Source of the DNA: Shewanella sp. OMA3-2
GTDB taxonomy: Bacteria > Pseudomonadota > Gammaproteobacteria > Enterobacterales > Shewanellaceae
DNA: 64,000 bases
Reading direction: 5' to 3'
Assembly (NCBI RefSeq): GCF_021513195.1
Contig: NZ_CP090974.1
Location: forward strand, 880,001-944,000
Shown here: in pieces, positions 28,586 through 39,239 of the stretch
How positions within the stretch are numbered: the first letter of the stretch is position 1
How the letters are laid out: each line of letters begins with the position of its first letter
Notes under the pieces: model-generated
What the model saw: the letters and a program-made list of their open reading frames with translations, nothing else
Database searches by the model: none
Told to the model about the DNA's origin: nothing
Translations under genes and position numbers: made by a program

Positions 28586-29688
28586 CTAGTCGATAAGGTC
28601 GTACTGGCTTTTTAAAATGTCAATAATGTCGGCTTTGGGGTTAGACGATAAAGTGATTTTTTTACCGGTCACTTTCTCTGCTACGCCAGTGTAGGTTTCT
28701 GACACCAACATCATTGCCGCTAACGGTAAATCGTTATCACGAGCTAAGGCTTCGCGCTCAGGCATTCTGTCTTTATTTAATAAAATGTCGGCATCGTCAA
28801 AATGGTTTAATAAAAATTGGCGGAAACCTTCTTTTGAGTTTTCGACAATTTTGCCGTCTCGGTAAGCTGGGCCGTCCCAAATACGTGACGAGTCTGGAGT
28901 GCCAACCTCATCCATGTAAATCAGTTTTGATTGACCATCTTTACCCGTGACATAACCAAATTCAAACTTGGTATCGACAAAGACTTGATCTAACTTGGCC
29001 AGTGCATCTGAAATGACATTGAAGCCTTGCTTAAGCAGGGTTTCATATAAGTCGATGTCTGAAACTTGCTCAAAACCAAATGCCTGATAATTGGCTTCAA
29101 TATCACTGCGGCTAATATTGACATCATCTTGGGCTGGCACGCCAGGAATGCCGGTTAAAATACCTTTGGTCGACGGGGTAATTAGCAGCTCAGGTAATTT
29201 TTGATCTTTGGTTAATCCCTCGGGCAGTGTGATACCACAAAATTCACGCTCACCTTTAGCGTATGCACGCCACATAGAACCAGTGATGTACTGGCGACAT
29301 ATGGCTTCAACTTTAATCGGGCGGGCTTTTTGTACAATCCACACAAATGGATGCGGGATATCTAGAATATGGCTGTCTGCTAAGCCATTTTCAGCAAATA
29401 ATTTAAACCAGTTATTTGAAATGGCGTTCAGTGCTGCGCCTTTACCGGAATGCCTTGTAAATTACCTTCACCATGAAAAATACAATCAAAAGCGGAAATA
29501 CGGTCGCTGATCACCATGATAGCAAGTGGGGTATTTTCAGGAACATCATAGCCTTTGTCTTTAATTAAACGACGACTATCAGCTTCAGTTAGCCAGTAAA
29601 CACTGCGTACTTTACCGCTATGCACGGGTTTGTCTGTGCGAATAGGTAAATCGTTATTAACGGCTAAAACGGAATCGGCAAGACTCAT
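28586..29688 (-). pseudogene. purC: Phosphoribosylaminoimidazole-succinocarboxamide synthase PurC, one frameshift
   Basis: SAICAR synthetase of de novo purine synthesis. The first frame runs from 29688 through [20 protein letters not shown] and then fails after QGIP. Restoring one base in the C run at 29445-29448 gives [20 protein letters not shown] and joins the second frame, which continues to 28586 through [25 protein letters not shown] and [16 protein letters not shown]. The repaired protein would be 367 aa, which I recall as the usual Shewanella PurC length. Because purC is required for purine prototrophy, an assembly error is at least as likely as a true mutation. Confidence 0.9.
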
Positions 29689-29924
29689 AACGAGTATTCC
29701 TCTAATTGAAGGTGTAAGGGCTATTTTTGATGGCGGCTATTTTACCCGTATTCCTCAGTTTTGCCACGTAAAAAGGCTAGGGTTAAATAGGCTTTTTTGA
29801 TAACAGAACAATCATGAGCATAATTTCGGCACCAATAAGTGATCTTTTGGTGACTGATAATATTAGCTGACAGCTATTCGCATATCAGGCAGTATTCAAT
29901 TCTTTAAAATAAAGAGTCAATAAC

Positions 29925-30881
29925 GTGAGCAAGGTCCAAGTCGACAATACTGCCAAATTAGGCCTAATTTTTGTTTCTGTTGCGGTCTTTTTTTGGGGTA
30001 TTTTACCCATAGCACTGAAGTTATCAGGGCAGTTTATAGACCCAGTAACCTTAACCTGGTTTAGATTTGTTATGGCGTTTGTGGTGACATTTTTACTGCA
30101 ATGGCGACTTGGTAAGCTGAAACAATTTATTGCCTTAGTGAGTAGCGACTGGCTTAAACTAAGTCTTGCTGGCATTTTGTTGATGTTCAATTACGTCTCG
30201 TTTGTTTACTCGCTCGACTACCTTGCTCCTGGCACAGCGCAACTTAACTTTCAAACTGCGCCATTCTTCCTTGCTTTTGGTGGGGTGTTATTGTTTAAAG
30301 AACGCCTAAATGCGATGCAATTAAGTTGTTTTGCAACGTTAGCTATTGGGATGTTGATGTTTTTCCACCCGAATTTAAACTTGGGCAATAGCGATAATCA
30401 TCAAATAGTGATAGGGGTAATGATAGTGCAGTTTTCGGTATTGTCGTGGACCAGCTATGCGTTGTTGCAAAAATCATTAGGCAGTAAGTTGTCTCCCAGC
30501 AATGTGCTGTTGTTTATTTATGGGTCAGGTATTTTGGCTATGGCACCGTTCAGTGACTTTAATCATTTTGCCCTTATGGAGTCATCTGATTGGACAGTGG
30601 TTATTTTTTGCGGCGCTAATACCTTAATAGCCTATGGCTGTTTTGGACAGGCAATGAAGTATTGGCCTACGGCACAGGTTAGTGCCATGTTAGCCTTAAC
30701 GCCTGTGTTGAGTTTCAGTTCAACTGCGTTAGTGGTCAGCCTTGGCTGGTGGAATGGGGTATTTAGTGCAGATAACTTAGATGCTTTATCGTTAATGGGC
30801 ATAGCGTTAATTATTGGTTCGGTGTTTGCCGTGCAAATATGGCCGTTGTATTTGAAGCGTAAAGCGGCAAAATTACGATGA
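29925..30881 (+). CDS. EamA/DMT family transporter
   Basis: A 318-aa integral membrane protein with about ten hydrophobic segments in two EamA repeats (FFWGILPIALKLSGQFIDP in the first; VQFSVLSWTSYALLQKSLGS in the second). Drug/metabolite superfamily proteins of this kind export amino acids or other metabolites; the substrate cannot be told. The start is GTG at 29925 after AAAGAG. It diverges from purC across 236 bases. Confidence 0.85.
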   Translation: MSKVQVDNTAKLGLIFVSVAVFFWGILPIALKLSGQFIDPVTLTWFRFVMAFVVTFLLQWRLGKLKQFIALVSSDWLKLSLAGILLMFNYVSFVYSLDYLAPGTAQLNFQTAPFFLAFGGVLLFKERLNAMQLSCFATLAIGMLMFFHPNLNLGNSDNHQIVIGVMIVQFSVLSWTSYALLQKSLGSKLSPSNVLLFIYGSGILAMAPFSDFNHFALMESSDWTVVIFCGANTLIAYGCFGQAMKYWPTAQVSAMLALTPVLSFSSTALVVSLGWWNGVFSADNLDALSLMGIALIIGSVFAVQIWPLYLKRKAAKLR

Positions 30882-30994
30882 AGCTAGCGCTACACCTGCA
30901 CCTTTAGGCACTGTGTAGCAAGAACACCGAGACGTGCGATTGATGCAGGCGTTGCCTCTTTTTGTCATGGGGGATAGCGCCAATTCAGTGCAGT

Positions 30995-31564
30995 TTAAAA
31001 CTTAGGTTTGTACTCAAACTCAGCTTGGGCTTTACTATCAGTAAATATTTCAATAGCCTGTTTTTTGTTAAAAAAGCGATTAACAAGGTTGTTTGGAAAT
31101 GATTGAATATAAGCGTTGAAATTAGCCACGTTTTGATTGAAAATTCTTACCGCTGCGCCAACATTGTCTTCTTGTTCGGTTACTTCATACATAAATTTAG
31201 CAAATGATTCCGATGCCCTTAATTCAGGGTAAGCTTCAACAGCGACATGAATACCTTTGATTAATGCTTGCGATGCTTGATCGACTTTACTTTGTAATTG
31301 AGTGTCAATGGTCGAGTCTTGCAAGGCATTAATCCCTTGACGTAAAGCGGTAATCTTAGGCAATAACTCTTTTTCATAATCTTGGTGTTGCTGCAGTACG
31401 CGGTCAAGTTCAGGCATGATACGACCACGCTGTCTTTCTTGAGTTAATACATCGGCCCAACCTCGTTGCACCGCGTTGTGCTCTTTGACAATACCATTAT
31501 AAATACTAAAAATAGCAATGGCTGTGACAACCAGAACCACGATGATAATGAAAGACGATTGCAT
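30995..31564 (-). CDS. LemA family protein
   Basis: A 189-aa protein with an N-terminal membrane anchor (residues 4-23) and an alpha-helical LemA domain. Conserved landmarks are YNGIVKEHNAVQRGWADVLTQ, ELRASESFAKFMYEVTEQED and FNQNVANFNAYIQSFPNNLV. The LemA role is poorly defined. It is the second gene of a pair: the membrane protein upstream ends 9 bases before its ATG, an arrangement common for LemA with a DUF3137-type partner. Confidence 0.88.
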   Translation of the reverse strand: MQSSFIIIVVLVVTAIAIFSIYNGIVKEHNAVQRGWADVLTQERQRGRIMPELDRVLQQHQDYEKELLPKITALRQGINALQDSTIDTQLQSKVDQASQALIKGIHVAVEAYPELRASESFAKFMYEVTEQEDNVGAAVRIFNQNVANFNAYIQSFPNNLVNRFFNKKQAIEIFTDSKAQAEFEYKPKF

Positions 31565-31573
31565 AATTATTCC

Positions 31574-32644
31574 TTAATGTAATGGACTAGCGCTATGTTT
31601 AATAATTTGATTCACAAAGCCAAAAATACGGTTTACGGTGAATAATGAAGTTTCATTGAGCAACTCTTGTTTAAATTTTTCCGGTGAACTAATGTCATAA
31701 TCCATGGGTGGATTAAGCAAGTTAGTATTTTTTTGGTTGATCAACATACTGCCATCATAGGCGAATTCAATGGTTAAATCATCGAGCTTATTGGCTAATT
31801 GCTCGCAGGCAACCACTACCGCGGGTTCTAAAAACTTCGCTGCATTAAATTCAGAATCCGTTTGCAGGTAAAATTTTTTCTCAAACTCCCTTGAGGCTGG
31901 CATAAAGTGTTGCTGCCAATGCTTAGGTAACCTAGTGTTGCTCATCACTAAGTGACTCGTTTGATTGACCGCGGGAAAGATTACTCCTTGGCGGTAGTAG
32001 TGATCATAAACGGTGCGAGTGCGCGTTCTGCTTCCGCCTTTACCGTCAGACTCCTGGTAAGTTTCCGTTCTCTTATTCACATAGTGATGATAAACCACAG
32101 AAGCACGCATTAAGCCTAATTCAGAATTAAAATCGATTTCTTTGCCCCATTCAATATTTTGAGAATAATTACCGCGGTTAAAGTCGACAAATTTATGCTC
32201 GACATGATTCAGAAATGTTGTCCCACAGTCGGTCATGTTGTAGAGATGTTTTAGGGTTTCATCCCTAATTAAGTTAGACAGCATTGCCAATCTTTTTTGA
32301 CGCTGAAACACAGTAAAAATACAGGAAAAAAGCGTTAACAAACACAAGGCGAAGATAAGTAAGTCACTGTTTGCATAACGGTAAAACTGACCTTGAGTGT
32401 CAAGATAGAACCAATAGCCGATACTCGTCACAATCGCGGCTATCATGCCAAGATATAGAGGAGTATGACGGTATTTAAGTTGATGTGGATACGCGATGGC
32501 TTTATCTAAGCATTCTGTAACAACCTCTATAGACTTAGAGTTTGACACCTTTGCCTGAAGCTTTTTAATAAACTGAGTTAGTCGTTTGTTATTCATGCTT
32601 TTTTTAACTGAACGAGTCTTAAGCTCAGGGCTAGATACTGGCAT
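31574..32644 (-). CDS. Membrane protein paired with LemA (DUF3137-like)
   Basis: 356 aa from the first ATG; an internal ATG at 32596 (MNNKRLTQF) is an equally plausible start because neither has a clear ribosome site. Two membrane helices lie at about 64-82 and 94-112, followed by a soluble domain containing YQESDGKGGSRTRTRTVYDH and FEKKFYLQTDSEFNA. The architecture and position next to lemA resemble DUF3137 proteins, but I am not certain of the family. Function is unknown. Confidence 0.65.
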   Translation of the reverse strand: MPVSSPELKTRSVKKSMNNKRLTQFIKKLQAKVSNSKSIEVVTECLDKAIAYPHQLKYRHTPLYLGMIAAIVTSIGYWFYLDTQGQFYRYANSDLLIFALCLLTLFSCIFTVFQRQKRLAMLSNLIRDETLKHLYNMTDCGTTFLNHVEHKFVDFNRGNYSQNIEWGKEIDFNSELGLMRASVVYHHYVNKRTETYQESDGKGGSRTRTRTVYDHYYRQGVIFPAVNQTSHLVMSNTRLPKHWQQHFMPASREFEKKFYLQTDSEFNAAKFLEPAVVVACEQLANKLDDLTIEFAYDGSMLINQKNTNLLNPPMDYDISSPEKFKQELLNETSLFTVNRIFGFVNQIIKHSASPLH

Positions 32645-32813
32645 AGGGAGGAATTAATATACTGTTTAGAGGATACGGATATATTACAACGCATAATCAA
32701 TCTGTAAAGCGTTAAAGGTTAGAGTATCAGTTGTCGTTATAGTGAATTAGATGGATATAGTGAGGATAATTTATGGTGTTGCAGCGTTGATATATTGTAG
32801 TGCTTTTTGCTAG

Positions 32814-32850
32814 GCAAAAACAAGAATGGAGCCATTTAGGCTCCATTCTT
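32814..32850 (-). terminator. Terminator of deaD
   Basis: On the minus strand a 12-bp stem AAGAATGGAGCC / GGCTCCATTCTT is followed by GTTTTT, about 45 bases after the deaD stop. Confidence 0.9.
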
Positions 32851-32894
32851 TATGCAGACAATTAAATGTCTTACGCGTGATTAACGGCTAGTGA

Positions 32895-34766
32895 TTAGCC
32901 ATTGTCACGTGGTTTACGTGGACGACGTTCTGCACTTGCAGGACGGTCACCCGCTGGGCGGTCAGTACGTGGGCGACGGTCACCAGATGGACGGTCACCA
33001 CGTGGGCGACGAGGTGCTGCTGCACCACGACCAGAGTCAACAAAAACTTCATCACCAGCTTCGCGAATGTTAAGTGGACGACCACAAACACGCACTTTTC
33101 TTAAGTGAGTTAATACGTCTTTTGGCATGCCATCTGGCAAATCAACGGTAGTCACTTGATCATATAACTGGATTTGACCAATGTAACGGCTGTCGATGTT
33201 AGCTTCGTTAGCAATTGCGCCAACGATGTTACCCACACCTACACCATTCTCACGACCCACATCAATGACATAGCGGTTCATTTTCACATCAGGATTATCT
33301 TTCAATCCTTCAGGTTGACCAAATGTAGTTGGTGTTGACGGACGGTTGCTACGCTCACTGCGTTCACGACGTGGGCGATCGCCACCATCACGAGAACCAC
33401 GGTCATTACGTTCGCTGCGCTCATCACGTGAGTCACGTTGACGTTCTTGGATCGGCGGTAACTGAAGTGGACGCTCTTGCTGCACTTGCTGTAATAACGC
33501 AGCAGCTAATAAATCGGTATCGATTTCTAGCTGAGTACATAATTCTGCAACGGCATTTTTCATGAAATCTAAGTCACCGTTTAAGGTTTCTTGAATTTGC
33601 TCACCTAAACGAGATAAACGGCGCTCAGCAACCGATTCAGGTGTAGGAATTTTCATTGGTGCAATACGGCTGTTTGTGGCGCGCTCAATGGTGCGAAGCA
33701 TACGCATTTCACGGCTTGTTACAAACAGAATTGCCATACCTGTACGACCAGCACGGCCAGTACGGCCAATACGGTGAACATAAGCTTCTGTATCATAAGG
33801 AATATCGTAGTTAACTACGTGTCCAATACGTTCTACGTCAAGGCCACGGGCCGCAACGTCAGTCGCAATTAGAATATCTAACTTGCCACTTTTTAACTGT
33901 TCAACAGCACGTTCACGCGCTTGTTGGTTCATGTCACCGTGTAATGGTGATGAAGCATAACCACGTGCTTCTAATTTTTCTGCTAACTCAACACAGCTAT
34001 TACGAGTACGGACGAAAATGATCACACCTTCAGTGTTTTCAACTTCTAATACGCGTACTAATGCTTCTAGTTTATTGTGCTGTGATACTTGAACATAGCT
34101 TTGCTCAATTGATTCAACTGTTGCTTGGCTAGATGCAATACTGATATTAACTGGGTTGCTTAAATGCTTGCTAGCAACACGTTTAATTTGCTCAGGCATA
34201 GTAGCTGAGAATAAAGCAAGTTGGCTGTTAGCTGGCTTATGCTCTAATACCCATTCGATATCATCGATAAAGCCCATTTTTAACATTTCATCAGCTTCAT
34301 CAAGCACTAAGGCTTTTAATGAGTCTAACTTTAATGTGCCACGACGCATGTGATCCATTACACGACCAGGTGTACCCACAATCACTTGTGGTCCACGCTT
34401 AAGGGCGCTTAATTGTTGCTGCATGCTTTGACCACCATAAATAGGCAGTACGTGGAAGCCTTTCATATGTTTGGCATAACTACCAAACGCTTCAGCTACC
34501 TGAACCGCTAGTTCGCGGGTTGGTGCTAAGACTAATATTTGTGGAGCATTAAGATTAATATCTACTTTGTTAAGCAGTGGTAATGCAAAAGCACCTGTTT
34601 TACCAGTACCTGTTTGCGCTTGACCGATAATATCTTTACCTGCCATAAGCGGGTCGATACTAGCTGCTTGAATAGGTGTTGGGTTCTCATAGCCTAATTC
34701 GTCTAGAGCACGCAACAAGTTCTCAGACAGGCCGAGTTCGCGGAAAGTTCTTTCATTGGATGACAT
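32895..34766 (-). CDS. deaD: DEAD-box ATP-dependent RNA helicase DeaD/CsdA
   Basis: A 623-aa RNA helicase involved in ribosome assembly and mRNA turnover, often cold-induced. Motifs: AQTGTGKTGAF (Walker A), APTRELAVQ, GTPGRVMDH, VLDEADEML, FSATMP, ATDVAARGLD and HRIGRTGRAGRTG. A DbpA-type RNA-binding domain (about residues 485-560) and an Arg/Gly/Asp-rich basic tail follow. Length matches DeaD (about 629 aa) rather than the shorter RhlE. An upstream gap of 220 bases allows a long 5' leader of the kind seen in cold-regulated mRNAs, though I cannot show it. Confidence 0.94.
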   Translation of the reverse strand: MSSNERTFRELGLSENLLRALDELGYENPTPIQAASIDPLMAGKDIIGQAQTGTGKTGAFALPLLNKVDINLNAPQILVLAPTRELAVQVAEAFGSYAKHMKGFHVLPIYGGQSMQQQLSALKRGPQVIVGTPGRVMDHMRRGTLKLDSLKALVLDEADEMLKMGFIDDIEWVLEHKPANSQLALFSATMPEQIKRVASKHLSNPVNISIASSQATVESIEQSYVQVSQHNKLEALVRVLEVENTEGVIIFVRTRNSCVELAEKLEARGYASSPLHGDMNQQARERAVEQLKSGKLDILIATDVAARGLDVERIGHVVNYDIPYDTEAYVHRIGRTGRAGRTGMAILFVTSREMRMLRTIERATNSRIAPMKIPTPESVAERRLSRLGEQIQETLNGDLDFMKNAVAELCTQLEIDTDLLAAALLQQVQQERPLQLPPIQERQRDSRDERSERNDRGSRDGGDRPRRERSERSNRPSTPTTFGQPEGLKDNPDVKMNRYVIDVGRENGVGVGNIVGAIANEANIDSRYIGQIQLYDQVTTVDLPDGMPKDVLTHLRKVRVCGRPLNIREAGDEVFVDSGRGAAAPRRPRGDRPSGDRRPRTDRPAGDRPASAERRPRKPRDNG

Positions 34767-34986
34767 TGGGTTGTAGCCTTGTGGATGTGCACGAAATTCG
34801 GATGCTCGTGCTAAGTTTCACAGACAGAAAATCAACCCCGTGTCGATTTCCCGCGCCGAAAGGGCGATATTATAGCAACCATTTTTCATTTTGACTATAT
34901 AAAATATGATAAATAATTCAATGTGGCCTGATTATTGCCTTATTTTAACTTGAGTTATTCAATGGTGACTTACCGTACAAGCGAGG

Positions 34987-36024
34987 TTATTTCTCTTTTA
35001 ACTGTATGTTAGTTTGAGTAATAAAGCTAAATGCCATTTCAGTTACACTAGTGAGAAAATCAATGTTTAGCGTGTCTATGGTGTCATCGACCGTGTGATA
35101 TTTGCTATGTGGCGGCACGCCAAAATATATCCACGCAATACCCGCTCGGTGAAAAGGGTAGTGGTCGGATGCTTTTAACCAGTTCATGCGTTTTATGCCA
35201 TTAGTGTTTAACTTTGAATAACTTAATCGAATACACACTTGATGCTGTTGGCTTAGCCAGGCTTGTGTTTTTTTGAAATGACTGAAATTTTGCTCACCTT
35301 CTATATAGATTGCCCGCGGTCTTGAAGGGTGGCCAATCATGTCTAGGTTCATTGCCAGTTCAACCTGCATTTCCGCTGTTGCCTTAATCTGCTCAACTAA
35401 TCCATAGCTACCGTAAAGTCCTTGTTCTTCAGCGTCTGTGGCAACCAACATGAGATTAATATCTTTTAAGCCGGTTAATTGCCATTGTTGTGCTATTGCC
35501 AATAAGCCCGCTACACCAGAAGCATTGTCGTCAGCACCATGAAAAATACGCTTACCCTGTTGGCCTAAATGATCATAATGGGCGGTAATCACTCGCCAAC
35601 GGTTTGATGGCGTGCTGCTAGGAATAATACCAATCATATTAACCCCAAGTTGCTGGCTAAATTGATGTTGGTATTTAAACGTCACTTTAAAAGATTGCTG
35701 CCAAGGGATTAAACCTATGTCAGTAAAACGTTGTGCTAGGTAGTTTTGTGACAAAACAGAGCCTTGAGTGCCAGTTTTACGGCCGCTAAATTCTGTGGCG
35801 GTAAGCGTGCGGATATCTTCAATAATTTGCGTTTTATCGGCCCATTGATGTTGCGGCGGTAAATTACAATCGATTGAAGCGGTATTTACGCAGCCAGTTA
35901 GCATTATTAATGCGATACAAGATAACTTAGTTAATGACTTAGCTTGCGCGAGGACCTTGATGTTTTTTGGTAAAAGGCGAGAGTATCCCTTTAACGGAAA
36001 GGCAGATTTAAGCGTGCTTGTCAT
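34987..36024 (-). CDS. M28 family metallopeptidase, putative lipoprotein
   Basis: A 345-aa zinc aminopeptidase-like protein. A basic N-terminus precedes a hydrophobic stretch with lipobox LTGC (near residue 45), so envelope location is likely despite the long n-region. M28 zinc ligands are visible in TAHYDHLG, HGADDNASGV, VATDAEEQGLYGS, LAMNLDMIGH and KASDHYPFHRAG. GGAG precedes the ATG. It starts 36 bases after the end of uvrA on the same strand and may be cotranscribed. The peptide substrate is unknown. Confidence 0.87.
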   Translation of the reverse strand: MTSTLKSAFPLKGYSRLLPKNIKVLAQAKSLTKLSCIALIMLTGCVNTASIDCNLPPQHQWADKTQIIEDIRTLTATEFSGRKTGTQGSVLSQNYLAQRFTDIGLIPWQQSFKVTFKYQHQFSQQLGVNMIGIIPSSTPSNRWRVITAHYDHLGQQGKRIFHGADDNASGVAGLLAIAQQWQLTGLKDINLMLVATDAEEQGLYGSYGLVEQIKATAEMQVELAMNLDMIGHPSRPRAIYIEGEQNFSHFKKTQAWLSQQHQVCIRLSYSKLNTNGIKRMNWLKASDHYPFHRAGIAWIYFGVPPHSKYHTVDDTIDTLNIDFLTSVTEMAFSFITQTNIQLKEK

Positions 36025-36060
36025 CTGATACTCTCCGTAAAGGGAATAAAGGGATATTTA

Positions 36061-38950
36061 CTATTTAGGCGTACTTTTTTTAGTTTTAGCTTTGCTAATT
36101 TTATTACTTGCTGCGCGTTGTTTATGTAATGCCAGCATAGGTTTTAAAAAGCGCGCCGTGTGCGAAGTTGGGTGCTCGGCAACATCTTCTGGGCTGCCAG
36201 CCACTAAAATAGTCCCGCCTCCCGAGCCGCCCTCGGGGCCTAAATCGATAATCCAATCCGCCGTTTGAATCACATCTAAGTTATGTTCTATTACCACAAT
36301 GGTATTGCCGTGGGATTTGAGGCGATGCAATACATCTAACAATAGTTGAATATCAGCAAAATGCAGGCCTGTAGTTGGCTCGTCGAGAATGTATAAGGTT
36401 TTGCCAGTGTCGCGTTTAGACAACTCTTTGGCCAGTTTGACACGCTGGGCTTCACCGCCGGATAAGGTGGTTGCGCTTTGCCCTAGGCAAATATACGACA
36501 AGCCTACATCCATTAACGTTTGCAGTTTGCGTGCAATGGCTGGAATCGCATCAAAAAACACGCGGGCTTCTTCAATGGTCATTTGCAGCACTTCGTGAAT
36601 GTTTTTGCCTTTGTATTTTACTTCCAAGGTTTCACGGTTATAACGTTTCGCTTTACACGCATCGCAGGGAACATAGACATCGGGTAAGAAGTGCATTTCG
36701 ACTTTGATTAAACCATCGCCCTGACACGCTTCACAACGGCCGCCTTTAACGTTAAACGAGAAACGGCCGACTAAATAACCCCGGTGCGGGATTCTTGAGT
36801 GGCGGCAAATATTTCTCTTATCGGTGTAAAAATACCGGTATAAGTAGCAGGGTTTGAGCGTGGTGTGCGGCCAATTGGACTTTGATCAATATCGACGACT
36901 TTATCGCAGAGCTCCATGCCTTTAATTTCTTTATAAGGCGCGGGCTCATCAACCGTGGCGCCATTAAGCATGCGATGGGCAATTTTGAAGAAAGTATCAT
37001 TAATTAGGGTCGATTTACCTGAACCTGACACACCGGTTACGCAGGTCAATAGACCTACTGGAATGGTTAAGTCGACATTTTGCAGGTTATTACCGGTAGC
37101 GCCAAACAGTTCGATGACGTTACTTGGGTCGATAGGAGTACGCTGGTCACTAATGTGAATTTGTTTTTTGCCCGACAGATACTGACCTGTGACCGACTCT
37201 TCACAATTAAGAATATCGTTTAAGGTGCCCTCAGCAATAACCTCTCCGCCATGAACCCGGCACCTGGACCAATATCAATCACGTGGTCAGCCATGCGTAT
37301 TGCGTCTTCATCGTGTTCAACCACAATAACAGTGTTACCCAGATCGCGAAGGTGCATTAAGGTGTGCAGCAGGCGTTCATTATCACGTTGATGAAGGCCG
37401 ATTGAAGGTTCATCAAGTACATACATGACCCCAACCAACCCGGCACCAATTTGGCTGGCAAGGCGAATACGCTGTGCTTCACCGCCTGATAAGGTATCGG
37501 CTGAGCGTGATAAGCTTAAGTAATTAAGGCCGACGTTGACTAAAAATCCTAAACGCTCACCAATTTCTTTTAAAATTTTATCGGCAATCTGTGCGCGCTG
37601 ACCATCAAAGGTTAGCTCAGCAAAATAGCTTTTAGCTTCACCAATTGACCAAGTGGTCAGTTGGGGTAGGTTGAGATCACCAATAAATACATTACGGGCT
37701 TCTTCACGTAACCGTGAACCGCCACAGCTATTACAAGGCTGCATGTTGATAAATTTAGATAACTCTTCACGTACCGAGTTACTTTCTGTTTCGCGATAGC
37801 GGCGATCCATATTGTTAAGAATGCCTTCAAAGGGATGGTTGCGTACCACCACATCACCACGGTCGTTGATATATTTAAAGGCAATGTTTTGTTTGCCTGA
37901 GCCATATAACACTAACTTTTTAACTTTATCATTGAGCTGCTCAAAAGGCGTTTCAACATCAAACTTGTAATGTTCAGCTAATGAACTGAGCATTTGGAAA
38001 TAATAAAAGTTACGACGATCCCAGCCGCGAATTGCTCCGCCAGCTAAAGATAATTCGCTATTGGTAATCACTCTATCAGGATCAAAAAACTGTTGTACGC
38101 CTAAGCCATCACAGGTTTGACAAGCTCCAGCTGGATTATTGAATGAAAAAATACGCGGCTCAAGTTCGGTCATCGAATAGCCACATTGGGTACAAGCAAA
38201 GTTGGCAGAAAAAATCAGTTCTTCAGTATTGTTATCTTCCATTGAAACAATTTTAGCGATACCACCAGACAGCTCTAATGTGGTTTCAAATGATTCGGCT
38301 AAACGTTGTTTTAAGTCAGGACGTACTTTAAAGCGATCGACGACCACTTCAATGGTGTGTTTTACGTGTAAATCAAGGGTGGGTGGATCCGTTAAGTCGC
38401 AAACTTCGCCGTCAATTCGCGCGCGGATATAACCTTGGGCAGCTAAGCTTTCTAATAATTTTACGTGCTCACCTTTGCGATCATTAACCACGGGTGCCAA
38501 TAGCATTTGACGGCTATCTTCAGGTAGCGCCAGTACTTTATCGACCATTTGACTGACGGTTTGAGCCGCTAAGGGCTGCGCATGCGTAGGGCAACGCGGT
38601 TCACCTACTCGGGCAAATAATAGTCGCAAATAATCGTAAATCTCGGTGACAGTGCCAACCGTTGATCTTGGGTTGTGCGAGGTCGATTTTTGTTCAATCG
38701 AAATTGCTGGGCTTAATCCTTCTATATGATCGACATCAGGCTTTTCCATCAAGCTTAAAAATTGGCGCGCATAAGAGGATAAAGACTCAACATAACGGCG
38801 CTGACCTTCTGCATACAAGGTATCGAAGGCTAATGAAGATTTTCCTGAACCAGATAATCCTGTGATAACAATTAGCTTATCTCTAGGGATGGTTAAATTA
38901 ATGTTTTTAAGGTTGTGGGTTCGGGCACCGCGGATTTCAATATTGTCCAT
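36061..38950 (-). pseudogene. uvrA: Excinuclease ABC subunit A (UvrA), two frameshifts
   Basis: UvrA recognises bulky DNA lesions in nucleotide excision repair. Three frames make one protein of about 963 aa. The N-terminal part (from 38950) has Walker [15 protein letters not shown], zinc cysteines and signature [16 protein letters not shown]. The middle part carries the second Walker [17 protein letters not shown]. The last part has [20 protein letters not shown]. The frame breaks near 37255-37260, after DIGPGAG, where one more base restores [11 protein letters not shown]. It breaks again near 36779-36785, where one more base restores [14 protein letters not shown]. All domains remain, so assembly error is likely. 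No LexA box was found upstream. Confidence 0.92.
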
Positions 38951-39239
38951 TTACTCGCTCTATGTTCGCTATGGGGCAAAATGGGTTTTAGTATCGCACA
39001 TTAAGCACAAGCTGTAAGGGGCTGTTAATCTTTCTCGGTGATTTTGACCTTAAAGGTTCAACAGACACAGATTATTTATCATAGTGATATGTGGTCTTTA
39101 CCTGTACGAATAAAACCCAAAAATAGATTAGTAATATTTTAAATTCAGCTTTAACTCTCAAACTGTGATTTCCTTTTGAGCATGTGATTCAGGCTATGGT
39201 AATATGCGCGACTCGTAGAATTGCTAAAAAGGTATTTGA

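Noticed and set aside
38951-39239. LexA (SOS) operator upstream of uvrA
   Set aside because: CTGTACGAATAAAACC near 39101 has one half-site only; no CTGT-N8-ACAG match was found in the interval.
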